A stretch of DNA of 64,000 nucleotides from Insulibacter thermoxylanivorax (GCF_015472005.1 NZ_BMAQ01000033.1:44511-108510), one strand, 5' to 3'; positions 7,314-15,648 are shown, numbered from the stretch's first letter. Numbers and translations are program-made. The notes: generated by a model from the letters alone, not told the origin.

Positions 7314-8363
7314 ATGAGCAAAAGAACAGCAAAGTGGCTCATCATCCCGGCACTCATCATGGTCCTGCTGGCAGGCTGTTCAACGGAACAACCCTCGCCG
7401 TCCCCATCCATTGATCCGCCGCCGGAAGGGGCTTGGGAAGATGTGCTTGACGAACAATGGGAGATGGATGAGATGGGTGAAGGGGCGGAGAAGGGCGCCT
7501 ATGCTCCAGTTACGTTATATTATAAAGACGAGTATGGACACGTTGCCCCGGTGACGATGCGCATTCCGATGACGCCGGAGATTGCCCAGCGTGCTCTGGA
7601 ATATATGATCGACGGCAACACCTCCAGCAAGGAGCTGCCGGCAGGATTCACAGGACTTATTCCAGCGGGCACCACCGTGCTTGGCATGCAGATCGTCGAG
7701 GATGAGAAACTGGCGATTGTGGATTTCTCGCCGGAGTTTGCAAGCTATGATGCCAAAGACGAACGGAAGATCGTCGAGGCGATCACCTGGGCGCTGACGA
7801 GCTTCCCGACGATCGATAAGGTGAAGCTTTGGATCAACGGCGTGCCGCTTCATGAGATGCCGGTCAACGGACTGCCGCTGCAAGAGCCTTTGACAAGATC
7901 CTTTGGAATAAATCTGGAGAGTATAGAAGGCGTCCATCTCGCATCGGCTCAGCCGATCACTCTGTACTTTAAGAGTGAGACGAAGGACGGCTTTGAGTAC
8001 TTGGTGCCTGTTACCCGGATGATCCAGCACAGCGAGGACAAGGCAGCAGCCGTCCTGCGTGAACTGATCGAGGGGCCGAACAGCCAAGGGTTGTACGCGG
8101 TTTTAGCGCCGGATGTTGAGGTGTTGGAGCTCGCGGCCATGGACGATCTCGTGATGGTGGATTTCAATGACTACATATTGGATCCTGAATTCCGCATCTT
8201 GGAAGAGTCCATGCAGTCCGTGATCCTGTCCTTGACGGAGAACCAGGTTGCGGATCAAGTCCAGATCAAAGTGAACGGCAATGTTGAGGTGCTTAGCAGC
8301 GACAATCAGAGCCTGACCCAACCGGTATCCCGCCCGGATCACATCAATTGGTATAATCTTTAA
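7314..8363 (+). CDS. gerM: GerM, lipoprotein with two GerMN domains
   Basis: GerM is a sporulation and germination lipoprotein that works in the engulfment and channel apparatus on the forespore envelope. The 349-aa product begins with a lipoprotein signal (MSKRTAKWLIIPALIMVLLAGC, lipobox Cys22), then a Pro/Glu/Ser linker, then two GerMN repeats at about 62-195 and 215-340. Repeat marks are APVTLYYKDEYGHVAPVTMRI / ITLYFKSETKDGFEYLVPVTR and KLAIVDFSPEF / LVMVDFNDYIL. AGGAGGAC precedes ATG 7314. The order gerM-rph-rdgB is the same as in B. subtilis. The protein could instead be a generic GerMN lipoprotein, but the context makes GerM likely. Confidence 0.92.
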   Translation: MSKRTAKWLIIPALIMVLLAGCSTEQPSPSPSIDPPPEGAWEDVLDEQWEMDEMGEGAEKGAYAPVTLYYKDEYGHVAPVTMRIPMTPEIAQRALEYMIDGNTSSKELPAGFTGLIPAGTTVLGMQIVEDEKLAIVDFSPEFASYDAKDERKIVEAITWALTSFPTIDKVKLWINGVPLHEMPVNGLPLQEPLTRSFGINLESIEGVHLASAQPITLYFKSETKDGFEYLVPVTRMIQHSEDKAAAVLRELIEGPNSQGLYAVLAPDVEVLELAAMDDLVMVDFNDYILDPEFRILEESMQSVILSLTENQVADQVQIKVNGNVEVLSSDNQSLTQPVSRPDHINWYNL

Positions 8364-8388
8364 TCGAAACTCTAATCGGCAGCCTGTT

Positions 8389-8418
8389 GAGCGTCCGCCT
8401 GCTTCAGTGCGGACGCTC
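8389..8418 (+). terminator. Hairpin after gerM
   Basis: GAGCGTCCGC (8389-8398), loop CTGCTTCAGT, GCGGACGCTC (8409-8418): a perfect 10-bp stem. The following TCGGTATTGAG is not a good U-run, so termination may be partial. Confidence 0.55.
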
Positions 8419-8464
8419 TCGGTATTGAGTGCATTTATTTTGAGATGATTTTCCTTTCTTCGTT

Positions 8465-8473
8465 TGTTACAAT
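8465..8473 (+). promoter_or_regulatory. Candidate extended -10 element for rph-rdgB
   Basis: TGTTACAAT fits an extended -10 (TGN plus TACAAT at 8468-8473). No good -35 is present at the right distance. Confidence 0.3.
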
Positions 8474-8505
8474 AGGGAGCGGCATACGCTTGGGATTCAG
8501 CATAT

Positions 8506-8564
8506 GTGATGCAAGGCAGAGCTTAGGCAAAGCAGTGATGCAAGCAGGATAGAGCTTAGGCAAA
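8506..8564 (+). repeat. Imperfect direct repeat upstream of rph
   Basis: GTGATGCAAGG...AGAGCTTAGGCAAA (8506-8531) recurs as GTGATGCAAGCAGG...AGAGCTTAGGCAAA (8535-8564). It lies in the untranslated leader of rph. Confidence 0.75.
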
Positions 8565-8584
8565 CTCGGGCATGATGTATAGAG

Positions 8585-8628
8585 AGTGAACACGTAGTGA
8601 ACATGTAGTGAACATGTAGTGAACACGT
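8585..8628 (+). repeat. Four tandem 11-bp repeats before the rph ribosome binding site
   Basis: AGTGAACACGT, AGTGAACATGT, AGTGAACATGT, AGTGAACACGT run head to tail at 8585, 8596, 8607 and 8618. The array ends 2 bases before AGGAGG (8631-8636). Each copy contains ACATGT or ACACGT. Confidence 0.9.
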
Positions 8629-8645
8629 TAAGGAGGAAACGATCA

Positions 8646-9389
8646 TTGAGAAGCGACGGCAGAGAGTATAATCAATTGCGCAAAGTGAACATCATTCCGC
8701 ACTTTAACAAACATGCAGAGGGTTCTGTACTAATAGAATTCGGGGACACCAAAGTGATCTGTACAGCCACCGTGGATGAAAAAGTCCCGCCCTTCATGAA
8801 AGGTGAGGGCAAAGGATGGATAACCGCAGAGTATTCGATGCTGCCAAGGGCAACCCAGGTTCGCAATCAACGGGAATCGATCAAAGGCAAGCTCGGCGGA
8901 CGGACGATGGAGATTCAACGGCTGATCGGACGTGCGCTTCGCTCTGTAGTGAATCTGGAAGCATTGGGTGAGCGGACGATTACCTTGGACTGTGACGTGA
9001 TTCAGGCCGACGGCGGAACGCGGACGACTTCGATCACCGGTGCGTATATCGCATTGGTTTATGCTGTAAATCATATCGTAGAGACGCACAAATTACCGGT
9101 GTTTCCGATCACGGACTTCCTGGCTTCCGTAAGCGTCGGGATCTTGAACGATCAAGCCCTGCTCGATCTGAATTATGATGAAGATTCGAAGGTGAAAGTC
9201 GATATGAACGTGGTGATGACGGGCAAGGGCGAGTATGTCGAGATCCAGGGTACGGGCGAGGAGGCGCCATTCTCCCGGGAGGAGATGGACAACATGCTGA
9301 TGTTGGCGGAGTCCGGCATTCGCGATCTCATCGGTTTGCAGAAGGATATCCTCGGACCGCTGAGCGAGAAGATCGGCAACGGACAGTAA
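8646..9389 (+). CDS. rph: Ribonuclease PH
   Basis: RNase PH is a phosphate-dependent 3' exonuclease that trims tRNA precursors and other RNAs. The product (247 aa) starts at TTG 8646, 9 bases after AGGAGG (8631-8636), and reads [16 protein letters not shown], which matches the family start; the in-frame ATG at 8619 has no such site and would add nine residues. Core motifs are [61 protein letters not shown] (phosphate and metal site) and [21 protein letters not shown]. Length is normal. It is followed by rdgB in the same order as in B. subtilis. Its last eight codons are duplicated just downstream. Confidence 0.97.
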   Translation: MRSDGREYNQLRKVNIIPHFNKHAEGSVLIEFGDTKVICTATVDEKVPPFMKGEGKGWITAEYSMLPRATQVRNQRESIKGKLGGRTMEIQRLIGRALRSVVNLEALGERTITLDCDVIQADGGTRTTSITGAYIALVYAVNHIVETHKLPVFPITDFLASVSVGILNDQALLDLNYDEDSKVKVDMNVVMTGKGEYVEIQGTGEEAPFSREEMDNMLMLAESGIRDLIGLQKDILGPLSEKIGNGQ

Positions 9390-9415
9390 GCGAGAAGATC
9401 GGCAGCGGGCAGTGA
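9364..9415 (+). repeat. Tandem duplication of the 3' end of rph
   Basis: The 26-bp unit at 9364-9389, which contains the last codons and the TAA of rph, is repeated at 9390-9415 with four substitutions (the second copy ends in TGA), and a third partial copy begins GCGAGCAATGA. Confidence 0.9.
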
Positions 9416-9569
9416 GCGAGCAATGATGCATGAGTTTGAGAAAATGAACAGATATGAACAGAGCTGATAAGGAATCGGCAGCGGAGATATAAGCAGTTAA
9501 GACTAGCACAAGGAAATAGTCGGTGCAGGGATGAGGTTGAAGGAATGGATCGTGAAGGGTGGAAAGGTA

Positions 9570-10259
9570 ATGAGAGCAGACTATGAGCAACAGCTCGCAA
9601 ATGGGAAACAGATCGTAGTTGTCGCTACACGGAATGCAGGAAAGAAGCGGGAATTCAAACAGATGTTAGCGCCGCTGGGCATGGTGGTGCGCAGTCTAGC
9701 AGACTATCCAGATCTCCCCGAGATCGAGGAGACAGGGACGACCTTCGCGGAGAATGCGGAACTGAAAGCAAGAGCAGCTGCGGAAGCGCTGCGTGTGCCG
9801 GTGATCGCCGATGATTCGGGAATAACCGTAACGAAGCTGGATGGAGCGCCGGGCGTCTGCTCTGCTCGATATGCGGGGGAGGATGCGTCCGATGAAGCGA
9901 ATATTTGCAAGCTGCTGGATGAGCTCGCAAAGCGGGGCGTCACTGAAGGCGAGGTTGTGTCCACTGCCAGCGGAGAGAGAATGCTGCTTAGCAAGGCAGC
10001 CTTCGTATGTTCAATCGTTTATCTCGATCCGACATCGGATGCTGGTGAAGTGAAGATCGTCACTGAAGGCCGTGTGGAAGGTTACGTCGTTGACCGTCCG
10101 GCCGGCGACGGCGGGTTCGGTTATGATCCGCTGTTCTATGTGCCTGAATACAGGCGCACGATGGCGGAACTCAGCAGCGAGGAGAAACACGCGATCAGCC
10201 ATCGCGGACAAGCTCTGCGCCAGTTGATCGAGCAGCTGCGCGGCCGCCGTGAAGAATGA
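9570..10259 (+). CDS. rdgB: XTP/dITP diphosphatase (Ham1/RdgB family)
   Basis: This house-cleaning enzyme hydrolyses dITP, XTP and related nucleotides to the monophosphates, which keeps them out of DNA and RNA. The Ham1 fold is clear: VVATRNAGKKREFKQML, LPEIEETGTTFAENAELKARA, VIADDSGITVTKLDGAPGVCSARYAG, GYVVDRPAGDGGFGYDPLFYVPEY and AELSSEEKHAISHRGQAL. Two starts are possible: ATG 9570 behind GGGTGGAAAGG, used here (229 aa), and ATG 9531, which adds 13 residues but has a weaker site. The gene follows rph as in B. subtilis and ends at a strong terminator. Confidence 0.95.
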   Translation: MRADYEQQLANGKQIVVVATRNAGKKREFKQMLAPLGMVVRSLADYPDLPEIEETGTTFAENAELKARAAAEALRVPVIADDSGITVTKLDGAPGVCSARYAGEDASDEANICKLLDELAKRGVTEGEVVSTASGERMLLSKAAFVCSIVYLDPTSDAGEVKIVTEGRVEGYVVDRPAGDGGFGYDPLFYVPEYRRTMAELSSEEKHAISHRGQALRQLIEQLRGRREE

Positions 10260-10322
10260 GCCTCTGAGAATGAATAGAAAATAGAATAGATGGTTAGGCG
10301 CAGTGATGGATTTACATATGAG

Positions 10323-10362
10323 AAGCCGCGTTCTTGAGCTGGATGGAACGCGGCTTTGCATT
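10323..10362 (+). terminator. rdgB terminator
   Basis: AAGCCGCGTTC (10323-10333), loop TTGAGCTGGATG, GAACGCGGCTT (10346-10356): a perfect 11-bp stem followed by TGCATTATATT. Confidence 0.85.
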
Positions 10363-10390
10363 ATATTGCATGGATGGTATAGGAAGCGGT

Positions 10391-10558
10391 GCGTGAGCCG
10401 ACAGAAAGTATCGATTCAGCATGCAGAGTGCGGGAGACGCCGCGTGAGCCGACAGAAAGTATCGACTCAGCATGCAGAGTGCGGGAGACGCCGCGTGAGC
10501 CGACAGAAAGTATCGATTCAGCATGCAGAGTGCGGGAGACGCCGCGTGAGACAACAGA
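10391..10558. repeat. 51-bp tandem repeat, 3.3 copies
   Basis: The unit starting GCGTGAGCCGACAGAAAGTA begins at 10391, 10442 and 10493, with a diverging partial copy at 10544. Copies differ by single substitutions (GATTCAGC versus GACTCAGC). The period is a multiple of three, so open frames run across it on both strands, but none has a ribosome binding site. It lies between the rdgB terminator and the 3' end of the convergent glutaminase-like gene. Confidence 0.92.
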
Positions 10559-10654
10559 AACTATCGACTGCTATCGTCCCGCCCCGGAACGATCGTCTAA
10601 CACCGAATTGGTTCACTACCGATCAGTCTCTCATCGCGATCGCCCCGTACGATC

Positions 10655-11317
10655 TCACGCAAAACTGCCGGGTTCTATCTCTGATGAACCGCCGGCGCGG
10701 GCATAAGGTCTAATATTCAAACCGCCATAAGTGAAAATCAGGTTGTGCCCTGCCTGTAACTCTTCAAGATCCACTCCATATCTTAATCCTGCATCTGCAC
10801 GATCAACATCAACATAGGGATGCATAAGCAGAACCTTCTTCTCAGAGCTAAAAAGAATGCCGTTCTCCAAACGGCAGTAATACAACGGTTCTCCGCCCCG
10901 CAGATCCCTTGCTGCAAACAAAGACTGCTCCCGTTCATGCCATACGGCGAAGGCGATGCTTCCTTCCAGCCGTTCAACGCAGACGTGACCCCACTCGATG
11001 TACGAAACCAGCAGCACTTCCGCATCGCTGTCAATATGAAACTCATACCCGATCTTTTCCAGATCTATCCTTAGGTCCGAAGCATTGGATAATGCACCGC
11101 TGAAAACGATGCAGTATGCGGATTCCCCTTCCTCCCGATACACCGTCTGCGCTCTGTTCTCCCTTACGCTTCGATGGCCTAAGGCGCAGCTGTTCGTCAT
11201 CCAGATTCCGGTGGTTTCCGGTCCGCAGGGTGTGAGCGTTTCAAGCATCGTCTCTATAATTGAAGGATAAAGGGTCAAATCCCTCTTCCAATCCACCCAT
11301 CCTGCTATCCCGCACAT
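10655..11317 (-). CDS. Free-standing glutamine amidotransferase class II domain, degenerate (AsnB N-terminal-like)
   Basis: The 220-aa product resembles the N-terminal glutaminase half of asparagine synthetase B and stops where the synthetase (PP-loop) half should begin; AsnB is normally about 600 aa. The nucleophile Cys2 is present (MCGIAGWVDWKRDL), as are GHR (Arg49) and SDAE (Asp98). Other motifs are changed: RGPD reads CGPE (31-34), the oxyanion-hole NGEIYN reads SGALSN (73-78), and the RLSIID stretch is lost. ATG 11317 follows GGAAGGAAGGG. No stop-codon break or remnant of the synthetase domain was seen after 10655, where tandem repeats begin. It may be a decayed enzyme, an inactive binding protein or a specialised glutaminase. 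Confidence 0.8.
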   Translation of the reverse strand: MCGIAGWVDWKRDLTLYPSIIETMLETLTPCGPETTGIWMTNSCALGHRSVRENRAQTVYREEGESAYCIVFSGALSNASDLRIDLEKIGYEFHIDSDAEVLLVSYIEWGHVCVERLEGSIAFAVWHEREQSLFAARDLRGGEPLYYCRLENGILFSSEKKVLLMHPYVDVDRADAGLRYGVDLEELQAGHNLIFTYGGLNIRPYARAGGSSEIEPGSFA

Positions 11318-11652
11318 GATTTTCCCTTCCTTCCTGATTGAAGTAATCGCGCAATCTAAAGGTATGTTGAAAAGGGAAGCATCATGTCTGTCCGTGATCA
11401 GGAATCTTCGATAAGGTCAGCGCTTAGATCTCGTGTCACTTTTGAGCCGTTCATACAGCAGACGAATCGCATATATTGACAAAATGTTCGCATGATGGTA
11501 TTGACTAACTGGGTGGATAGTCCTGTTTTGGAATCCACAACCTAATGTGTATCGCGTCGGACTGCACGCAATGCGCAGTCTAGCGATCTTCATATTGGTT
11601 TTAACAATGATCTAACATCCAAGGAGATTGCAGGCAACAGATTAACAGATTA
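11318..11652. other. 335-bp gap without recognised genes
   Basis: It lies between the start of the glutaminase-like gene and the tRNA terminator. No open frame with a ribosome binding site, no clear hairpin and no repeat was seen. Confidence 0.5.
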
Positions 11653-11692
11653 TAAAAAAATCCCGAAACACCTCTGCCAAGTGTTTCGGGAT
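11653..11692 (-). terminator. tRNA-Arg terminator
   Basis: Read on the minus strand, ATCCCGAAACAC (11692-11681) pairs with GTGTTTCGGGAT (11671-11660), a 12-bp stem, followed by a run of seven T. Confidence 0.93.
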
Positions 11693-11702
11693 TGATACAT
11701 AA

Positions 11703-11776
11703 CGTCCCAGGAGGGATTCGAACCCCCGACCGTGCGCTTAGAAGGCGCATGCTCTATCCAGCTGAGCTACTGGGAC
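11703..11776 (-). tRNA. tRNA-Arg (anticodon TCT)
   Basis: The minus strand folds into a full cloverleaf of 74 nt: acceptor GTCCCAG/CTGGGAC with discriminator G, D arm GCTC...GAGC, anticodon stem TGCGC/GCGCA around loop CTTCTAA (anticodon TCT, reading AGA/AGG), and T arm GGGGG-TTCGAAT-CCCTC (one mismatch, G-T). CCA is not encoded. It has its own promoter and a strong terminator, so it is a single-gene unit. Confidence 0.97.
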
Positions 11777-11796
11777 ATAAACAAGAAACATCGTTA

Positions 11797-11825
11797 ATAT
11801 TAGCACAGGCTCGAACGAAAATCAA
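11797..11825 (-). promoter_or_regulatory. tRNA-Arg promoter
   Basis: On the minus strand TTGATT (11825-11820), a 17-base spacer and TAATAT (11802-11797) with an extended TGC just before it. Transcription would start about 14 bases upstream of the mature tRNA. Confidence 0.65.
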
Positions 11826-12297
11826 GGGTTCTGTCTAGAATTATATTTTGACAAAATTTCGTAGGAAAGGCTCGGAAAAATTGCAAAACAAGCGTTTGAT
11901 TTCCTTGTATACGTTTGATACACTCACGGAAATGGGGAAAGGAATGCGGTGATGTTCGAAACCGGAATACATAACACCGGGGTGACAAATGCCAACGATA
12001 ATATAATTAATTTTTAAAATAATGTTGTTAGAATCATGCGCAGCTGGTCCGCACCCAACAGCTTCAATCATATAAACAGCGATAGAAGCCGCGGCAAACG
12101 AAGCGGCGCTGGAAGCAGCGCGAAGTGAAGAAGTGCTGCAGGAAGTGCTATAGAAGAAGCGCTGTAGTAGAAGTGTATATAACATTAAGAAACGCTGTAA
12201 ACAATGTAAACAACGCAACTCTATTATTGTCTGTGCAGATCCATGGGCGACTGGATCCCCGATTGGCTGCACGTGTAAGAGGTGGTGAAAGAACAAC
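11826..12297. other. Gap upstream of the HEAT-like gene
   Basis: About 470 bp with no supported gene; minus-strand frames here lack binding sites. It contains a short imperfect direct repeat (12128-12175) and must hold the promoter of the next gene, which I could not place. Confidence 0.5.
12128..12175 (+). repeat. Imperfect direct repeat
   Basis: GAAGAAGTGCTGCAGGAAGTG (12128-12148, written here in full) is followed by a similar copy at 12153-12175, GAAGAAGCGCTGTAG...GAAGTG. Confidence 0.6.
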
Positions 12298-13200
12298 ATG
12301 GCATACCAAAGCGAAGAGCATCGAACGCGCAGCAGCAATATCTTCCTGCTTCCCAATACAATCGATTACTATCAGTTCCAGATCACCGAACTTCTTGAGC
12401 GCGAGCGGTACGGCGAGGCGAAGGAACTGCTGAAGTTCCTGCTCGATTGCCGGACGTCTGAGACTGAGACGATGGAGGAATGGCGTGCTCTGCTTGATTG
12501 GCTGGAGAAGGAATTCCCGCAATTCGATGAGCCCGAAGCGGAAGAAACCGAAGCGGATATCTTGCGCAAAGCACTGCTCTCCCGTGCGGAGGCGGACGAA
12601 CGATTCGTGGAGCATCTGCTAGAACTTGTTCAATATTCCCCCGGCGTGGATGAAAAATTGATGGCCATCGAGCAGCTGACCTATCTTGATCATCCGCAGA
12701 TCAACGACACGCTGATCCGCTGGCTGGAGCACACGGAGATCCCGCCGACATTGCAATACGCGGTGCTCAAGGCGCTCAAGAAACGCGGCGTCGTCGGTCA
12801 AGTAGCGATTCTTCACGAAGGAGCTCCGCTCTATGTGCGGATTGAAGAGACGCCCGACGGGCTGGAGGCTTTTCCTGAGAAGATGCAGCAGGTGCTGAGT
12901 CGGGTGAAGACGGTCAGCGAATCGGAATTCCCGTCGCTGATCTACTTCGCGGAGCCGTTCTGGCTGGAATGGCTGTACAGCATCTTCGGCACAGAGATGT
13001 ACGATTACCTTCTTAAGGGAGATTTTAAGCCGAATGCATGGGCGGCCGCTTTGCATTTCGTCGTTGCTGACCGGATGCTCGGCGGTGCGAAGCGGGATGA
13101 GATTCGGGACCTCTATGAACTGATCGAGGAAGATGATCTGAAGGCCTTTGAGAAGGCCGTCCATTCCTTGGACAGCTGGGCGCGCACGGAGGATGAATGA
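12298..13200 (+). CDS. HEAT/TPR-like helical protein upstream of tig
   Basis: This 300-aa soluble protein is almost all helical. Residues 95-170 (SRAEADERFVEHLLELVQYSPGVDEKLMAIEQLTYLDHPQINDTLIRWLEHTEIPPTLQYAVLKALKKRG, cited as a region only) look like two HEAT-type repeats, and 20-80 resembles a TPR-like hairpin (YYQFQITELLERERYGEAKELLKFLLDC, cited by its ends). No catalytic motif, signal or membrane span is seen. The start is ATG 12298 with AGAGGTGGTGAAAG before it. It directly precedes tig with its own promoter in the gap, an arrangement I recall from other Paenibacillaceae. It may act as a protein-binding scaffold; no function is known to me. Confidence 0.8.
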   Translation: MAYQSEEHRTRSSNIFLLPNTIDYYQFQITELLERERYGEAKELLKFLLDCRTSETETMEEWRALLDWLEKEFPQFDEPEAEETEADILRKALLSRAEADERFVEHLLELVQYSPGVDEKLMAIEQLTYLDHPQINDTLIRWLEHTEIPPTLQYAVLKALKKRGVVGQVAILHEGAPLYVRIEETPDGLEAFPEKMQQVLSRVKTVSESEFPSLIYFAEPFWLEWLYSIFGTEMYDYLLKGDFKPNAWAAALHFVVADRMLGGAKRDEIRDLYELIEEDDLKAFEKAVHSLDSWARTEDE

Positions 13201-13271
13201 GGCTTGACGGCACGACAGGTTCATGATTAAGCGCTGCGGCAGCCGGCGGTGCGGAGGCATGCGTTTATTTG

Positions 13272-13299
13272 TTGTCTTGACAAGGTTTTGTGATATAAT
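13272..13299 (+). promoter_or_regulatory. tig promoter
   Basis: TATAAT (13294-13299) with extended TGA directly before it; TTGTCT (13272-13277) lies 16 bases upstream as a fair -35. The start codon of tig is 66 bases further on. Confidence 0.55.
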
Positions 13300-13364
13300 G
13301 TAATGGTTATACTGGCAGATGTTCGAACATGTAACGGAAAAGTTGTTGGAGGGGAAGGCATAAA

Positions 13365-14669
13365 ATGAACGTCAGTTGGGAAAAAATAGAGAAGAACCGC
13401 GGAGTACTCACCGTGGAGGTGGAGAGCGAAAGATTCTTACAAGCACTGGACAAAGCGTTCAAGAAAGTCGCTCCTAAAGTAGTCGTTCCTGGGTTCCGCA
13501 AAGGTAAAGTGCCGAGAGCGATCTTCGAGAAGCGTTTTGGTGTGGAAAGCCTGTATCAAGATGCGATCGATATCCTGCTTCCAGAAGCGTATATGGAAGC
13601 GGTCAAAGAAGCAGACATCACGCCTGTCGATCAGCCGGAGATCAACATCGAGCAAATCGGCAAGGGCGAGCCCTTTAAGTTCACAGCTACGGTGGATGTT
13701 AAACCGGAAGTTGAGCTTGGCGAATACAAGGGCATCGAGGTGCAGGATCAGGAAGTTAAAGTCACAGCTGAAGACGTAGAAGAAGAATTGAAGCGAATGC
13801 AAGAACGCCATGCCGAGCTCGTCGTCCTTGAAGAAGGCGAAGCAGCTCAAGAAGGCGATACAGCGGTCATCGACTTTGAAGGTTTCAAAGACGGCGAGGC
13901 CTTCGAAGGAGGCAAAGGCGAGAACTATTCCCTCGTGCTTGGCTCCAACACCTTCATCCCCGGATTTGAAGATCAAGTGATCGGCATGAAGAAGGGCGAA
14001 GAGAAGGAGATCCATGTCACATTCCCGGAGGACTACCACAGCGAGGAACTGGCTGGGCAGCCGGTGGTCTTCAAGGTGAAAGTGAACGACATCAAGCGCA
14101 AGGTTCTGCCTGAGCTGGATGACGAATTTGCGAAGGACGTCAGCGAGTTCGAAACCTTGGAAGAACTCAAGAAGGACATCGAGGAAACGCTGCGTAAGCG
14201 CAGAGAAGAAGAGAAGCAGCGCTATGTTGAGAACACTGTTGTGGAGAAAGCGGCGGAAGCGGCACAAGTCGACATTCCGCAGGGCATGATCCGCACCGAG
14301 ATTGACAACATGCTCCGCGACTTCGAACTTCGCATCCGTCAACAAGGCTTAACCTTAGATCTGTATTATCAGTTCACCGGTCAGAATGAAGATGCCCTGC
14401 GCGAGCAGATGAGACCGGATGCGGAGAAGCGGGTTCGCAACTTCCTTGTACTTGAAGCGATCGCTAAGGCGGAGAATCTGACGGTAAGCGACGAGGAGTT
14501 CGAGGAGGAGCTCAAGAAGCTGGCCGAACTGTATCAACGTCCTGTGGACGAGCTTCGTGACATCTTCACAGCCAACGGCTATCTTGAAGAACTGCGCACG
14601 GATCTGCTCACTCGCAAGAGCGTTCAGTTCCTTGTGGACAACAGCAAACTGGTCAACGAAGTTGCCTAA
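13365..14669 (+). CDS. tig: Trigger factor, ribosome-associated chaperone
   Basis: Trigger factor binds the ribosome near the exit tunnel, shields nascent chains and has peptidyl-prolyl isomerase activity. The 434-aa product has the usual three parts: an N-terminal ribosome-binding domain with the signature VPGFRKGKVPRAIFEKRFG (about 41-60), an FKBP-type domain at about 160-245 (EGDTAVIDFEGFKDGEAF, FIPGFEDQVIGMKKGEEK) and a long helical C-terminal chaperone arm. Length is normal. ATG 13365 follows GGAGGGG. It is followed by a terminator and then clpP and clpX, with no overlap. Confidence 0.98.
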   Translation: MNVSWEKIEKNRGVLTVEVESERFLQALDKAFKKVAPKVVVPGFRKGKVPRAIFEKRFGVESLYQDAIDILLPEAYMEAVKEADITPVDQPEINIEQIGKGEPFKFTATVDVKPEVELGEYKGIEVQDQEVKVTAEDVEEELKRMQERHAELVVLEEGEAAQEGDTAVIDFEGFKDGEAFEGGKGENYSLVLGSNTFIPGFEDQVIGMKKGEEKEIHVTFPEDYHSEELAGQPVVFKVKVNDIKRKVLPELDDEFAKDVSEFETLEELKKDIEETLRKRREEEKQRYVENTVVEKAAEAAQVDIPQGMIRTEIDNMLRDFELRIRQQGLTLDLYYQFTGQNEDALREQMRPDAEKRVRNFLVLEAIAKAENLTVSDEEFEEELKKLAELYQRPVDELRDIFTANGYLEELRTDLLTRKSVQFLVDNSKLVNEVA

Positions 14670-14799
14670 GCTAGGGGTTAGCTGATAAGCAGCTTTGCCT
14701 AAGCAACAAGCCGCATCAAGGTTCGCTGTACAGCGGAATGGGTTGGGAACGAAGTCAGCGTACCGCGGCAGGCATAATCACATACAAGATCGCGAGATG

Positions 14800-14838
14800 A
14801 AGGCACGTTAGGCATTACCCGCGGCGTGCCTTCTTTCT
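14800..14838 (+). terminator. Probable tig terminator
   Basis: AAGGCACG (14800-14807) pairs with CGTGCCTT (14825-14832), followed by CTTTCTC. The 17-base loop is long. Confidence 0.6.
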
Positions 14839-14955
14839 CAACTTCGGGACCAAGATGGTTCACGCGGGTTCCGGTTCCCAAACATAGTTATGAATTCCCA
14901 ACATATACATAATGAACACGGGTATGAACAGCAAGAATATGGACATAACTCCACC

Positions 14956-14984
14956 ATGACAGTTCAGTGAGTTAATGCTACAAT
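14956..14984 (+). promoter_or_regulatory. clpP promoter
   Basis: ATGACA (14956-14961), 17-base spacer, TACAAT (14979-14984) preceded by extended TGC. No CtsR (GGTCAAA repeats) or CIRCE operator was seen nearby, so stress control is not evident from the DNA. Confidence 0.6.
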
Positions 14985-15032
14985 ATAAGGCGATAATAAG
15001 TGAAGGTTAGGCCGAGAAAGGGTTGAGAACGA

Positions 15033-15626
15033 ATGAATCTGGTGCCAATGGTTGTAGAACAGACCAACCGCGGAGAACGCTCCTACGATATATACTCACG
15101 CCTGTTGAAGGACAGGATTATCTTCTTGGGCAGCGCGATTGACGACGATGTAGCGAATGTGGTGATCGCTCAGCTGTTGTTCCTCGCTGCAGAAGATCCA
15201 GATAAGGATATCCATCTGTATATCAATTCTCCCGGTGGTTCTGTGACCGCAGGATTCGGGATTCTGGATACCATGAATTACATTAAGCCCGATGTCTCAA
15301 CCATATGCGTCGGACTTGCCGCCAGCATGGGATCCGTTCTGCTGACGGGCGGTGCCAAGGGCAAACGCTTCGCCCTGCCCAATGCAGAGATCATGATCCA
15401 TCAACCTCTGGGCGGCGTCAGAGGCCAAGCTTCAGATATCAAGATCCATGCGGATTGGATCCTGAAGACGAAGAAGAAGATCAACGAGTTCTATGTCCAG
15501 CAGACCGGTCAGCCCTATGAGCGGATCGACAGGGACACCGATCGTGACTTCTTCATGAGTGCCGAGGACGCTAAGGCATACGGTCTGATCGATGAAGTAA
15601 TCACCAGACGCGATCTAGTATTATAG
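15033..15626 (+). CDS. clpP: ATP-dependent Clp protease proteolytic subunit
   Basis: ClpP forms the 14-mer serine protease chamber fed by ClpX and other unfoldases. The 197-aa product has the full catalytic triad: Ser98 in GLAASMGS, His123 in [10 protein letters not shown] and the Asp in DRDTDRDFF. The N-terminal [20 protein letters not shown] axial-loop segment is intact. ATG 15033 was chosen because it gives the family N-terminus. The stop lies 22 bases before clpX, so the two are probably co-transcribed. In B. subtilis clpP is a separate locus; here it sits between tig and clpX, as in many other bacteria. A second clpP may exist elsewhere. Confidence 0.98.
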   Translation: MNLVPMVVEQTNRGERSYDIYSRLLKDRIIFLGSAIDDDVANVVIAQLLFLAAEDPDKDIHLYINSPGGSVTAGFGILDTMNYIKPDVSTICVGLAASMGSVLLTGGAKGKRFALPNAEIMIHQPLGGVRGQASDIKIHADWILKTKKKINEFYVQQTGQPYERIDRDTDRDFFMSAEDAKAYGLIDEVITRRDLVL

Positions 15627-15648
15627 AAGATAGAAGGGGTGAACCCGA

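Noticed and set aside
10391..10558. CRISPR array
   Set aside because: The units are contiguous 51-bp tandem copies without unique spacers, and no cas genes are present.
10303..10713. 136-aa plus-strand frame across the 51-bp repeats
   Set aside because: It begins inside the rdgB terminator region, has no ribosome binding site and consists mainly of the repeat; the period of 51 makes all frames open.
14940..15032. CtsR or CIRCE operator at clpP
   Set aside because: No GGTCAAA-type direct repeats or TTAGCACTC-type inverted repeats were present in the upstream region.
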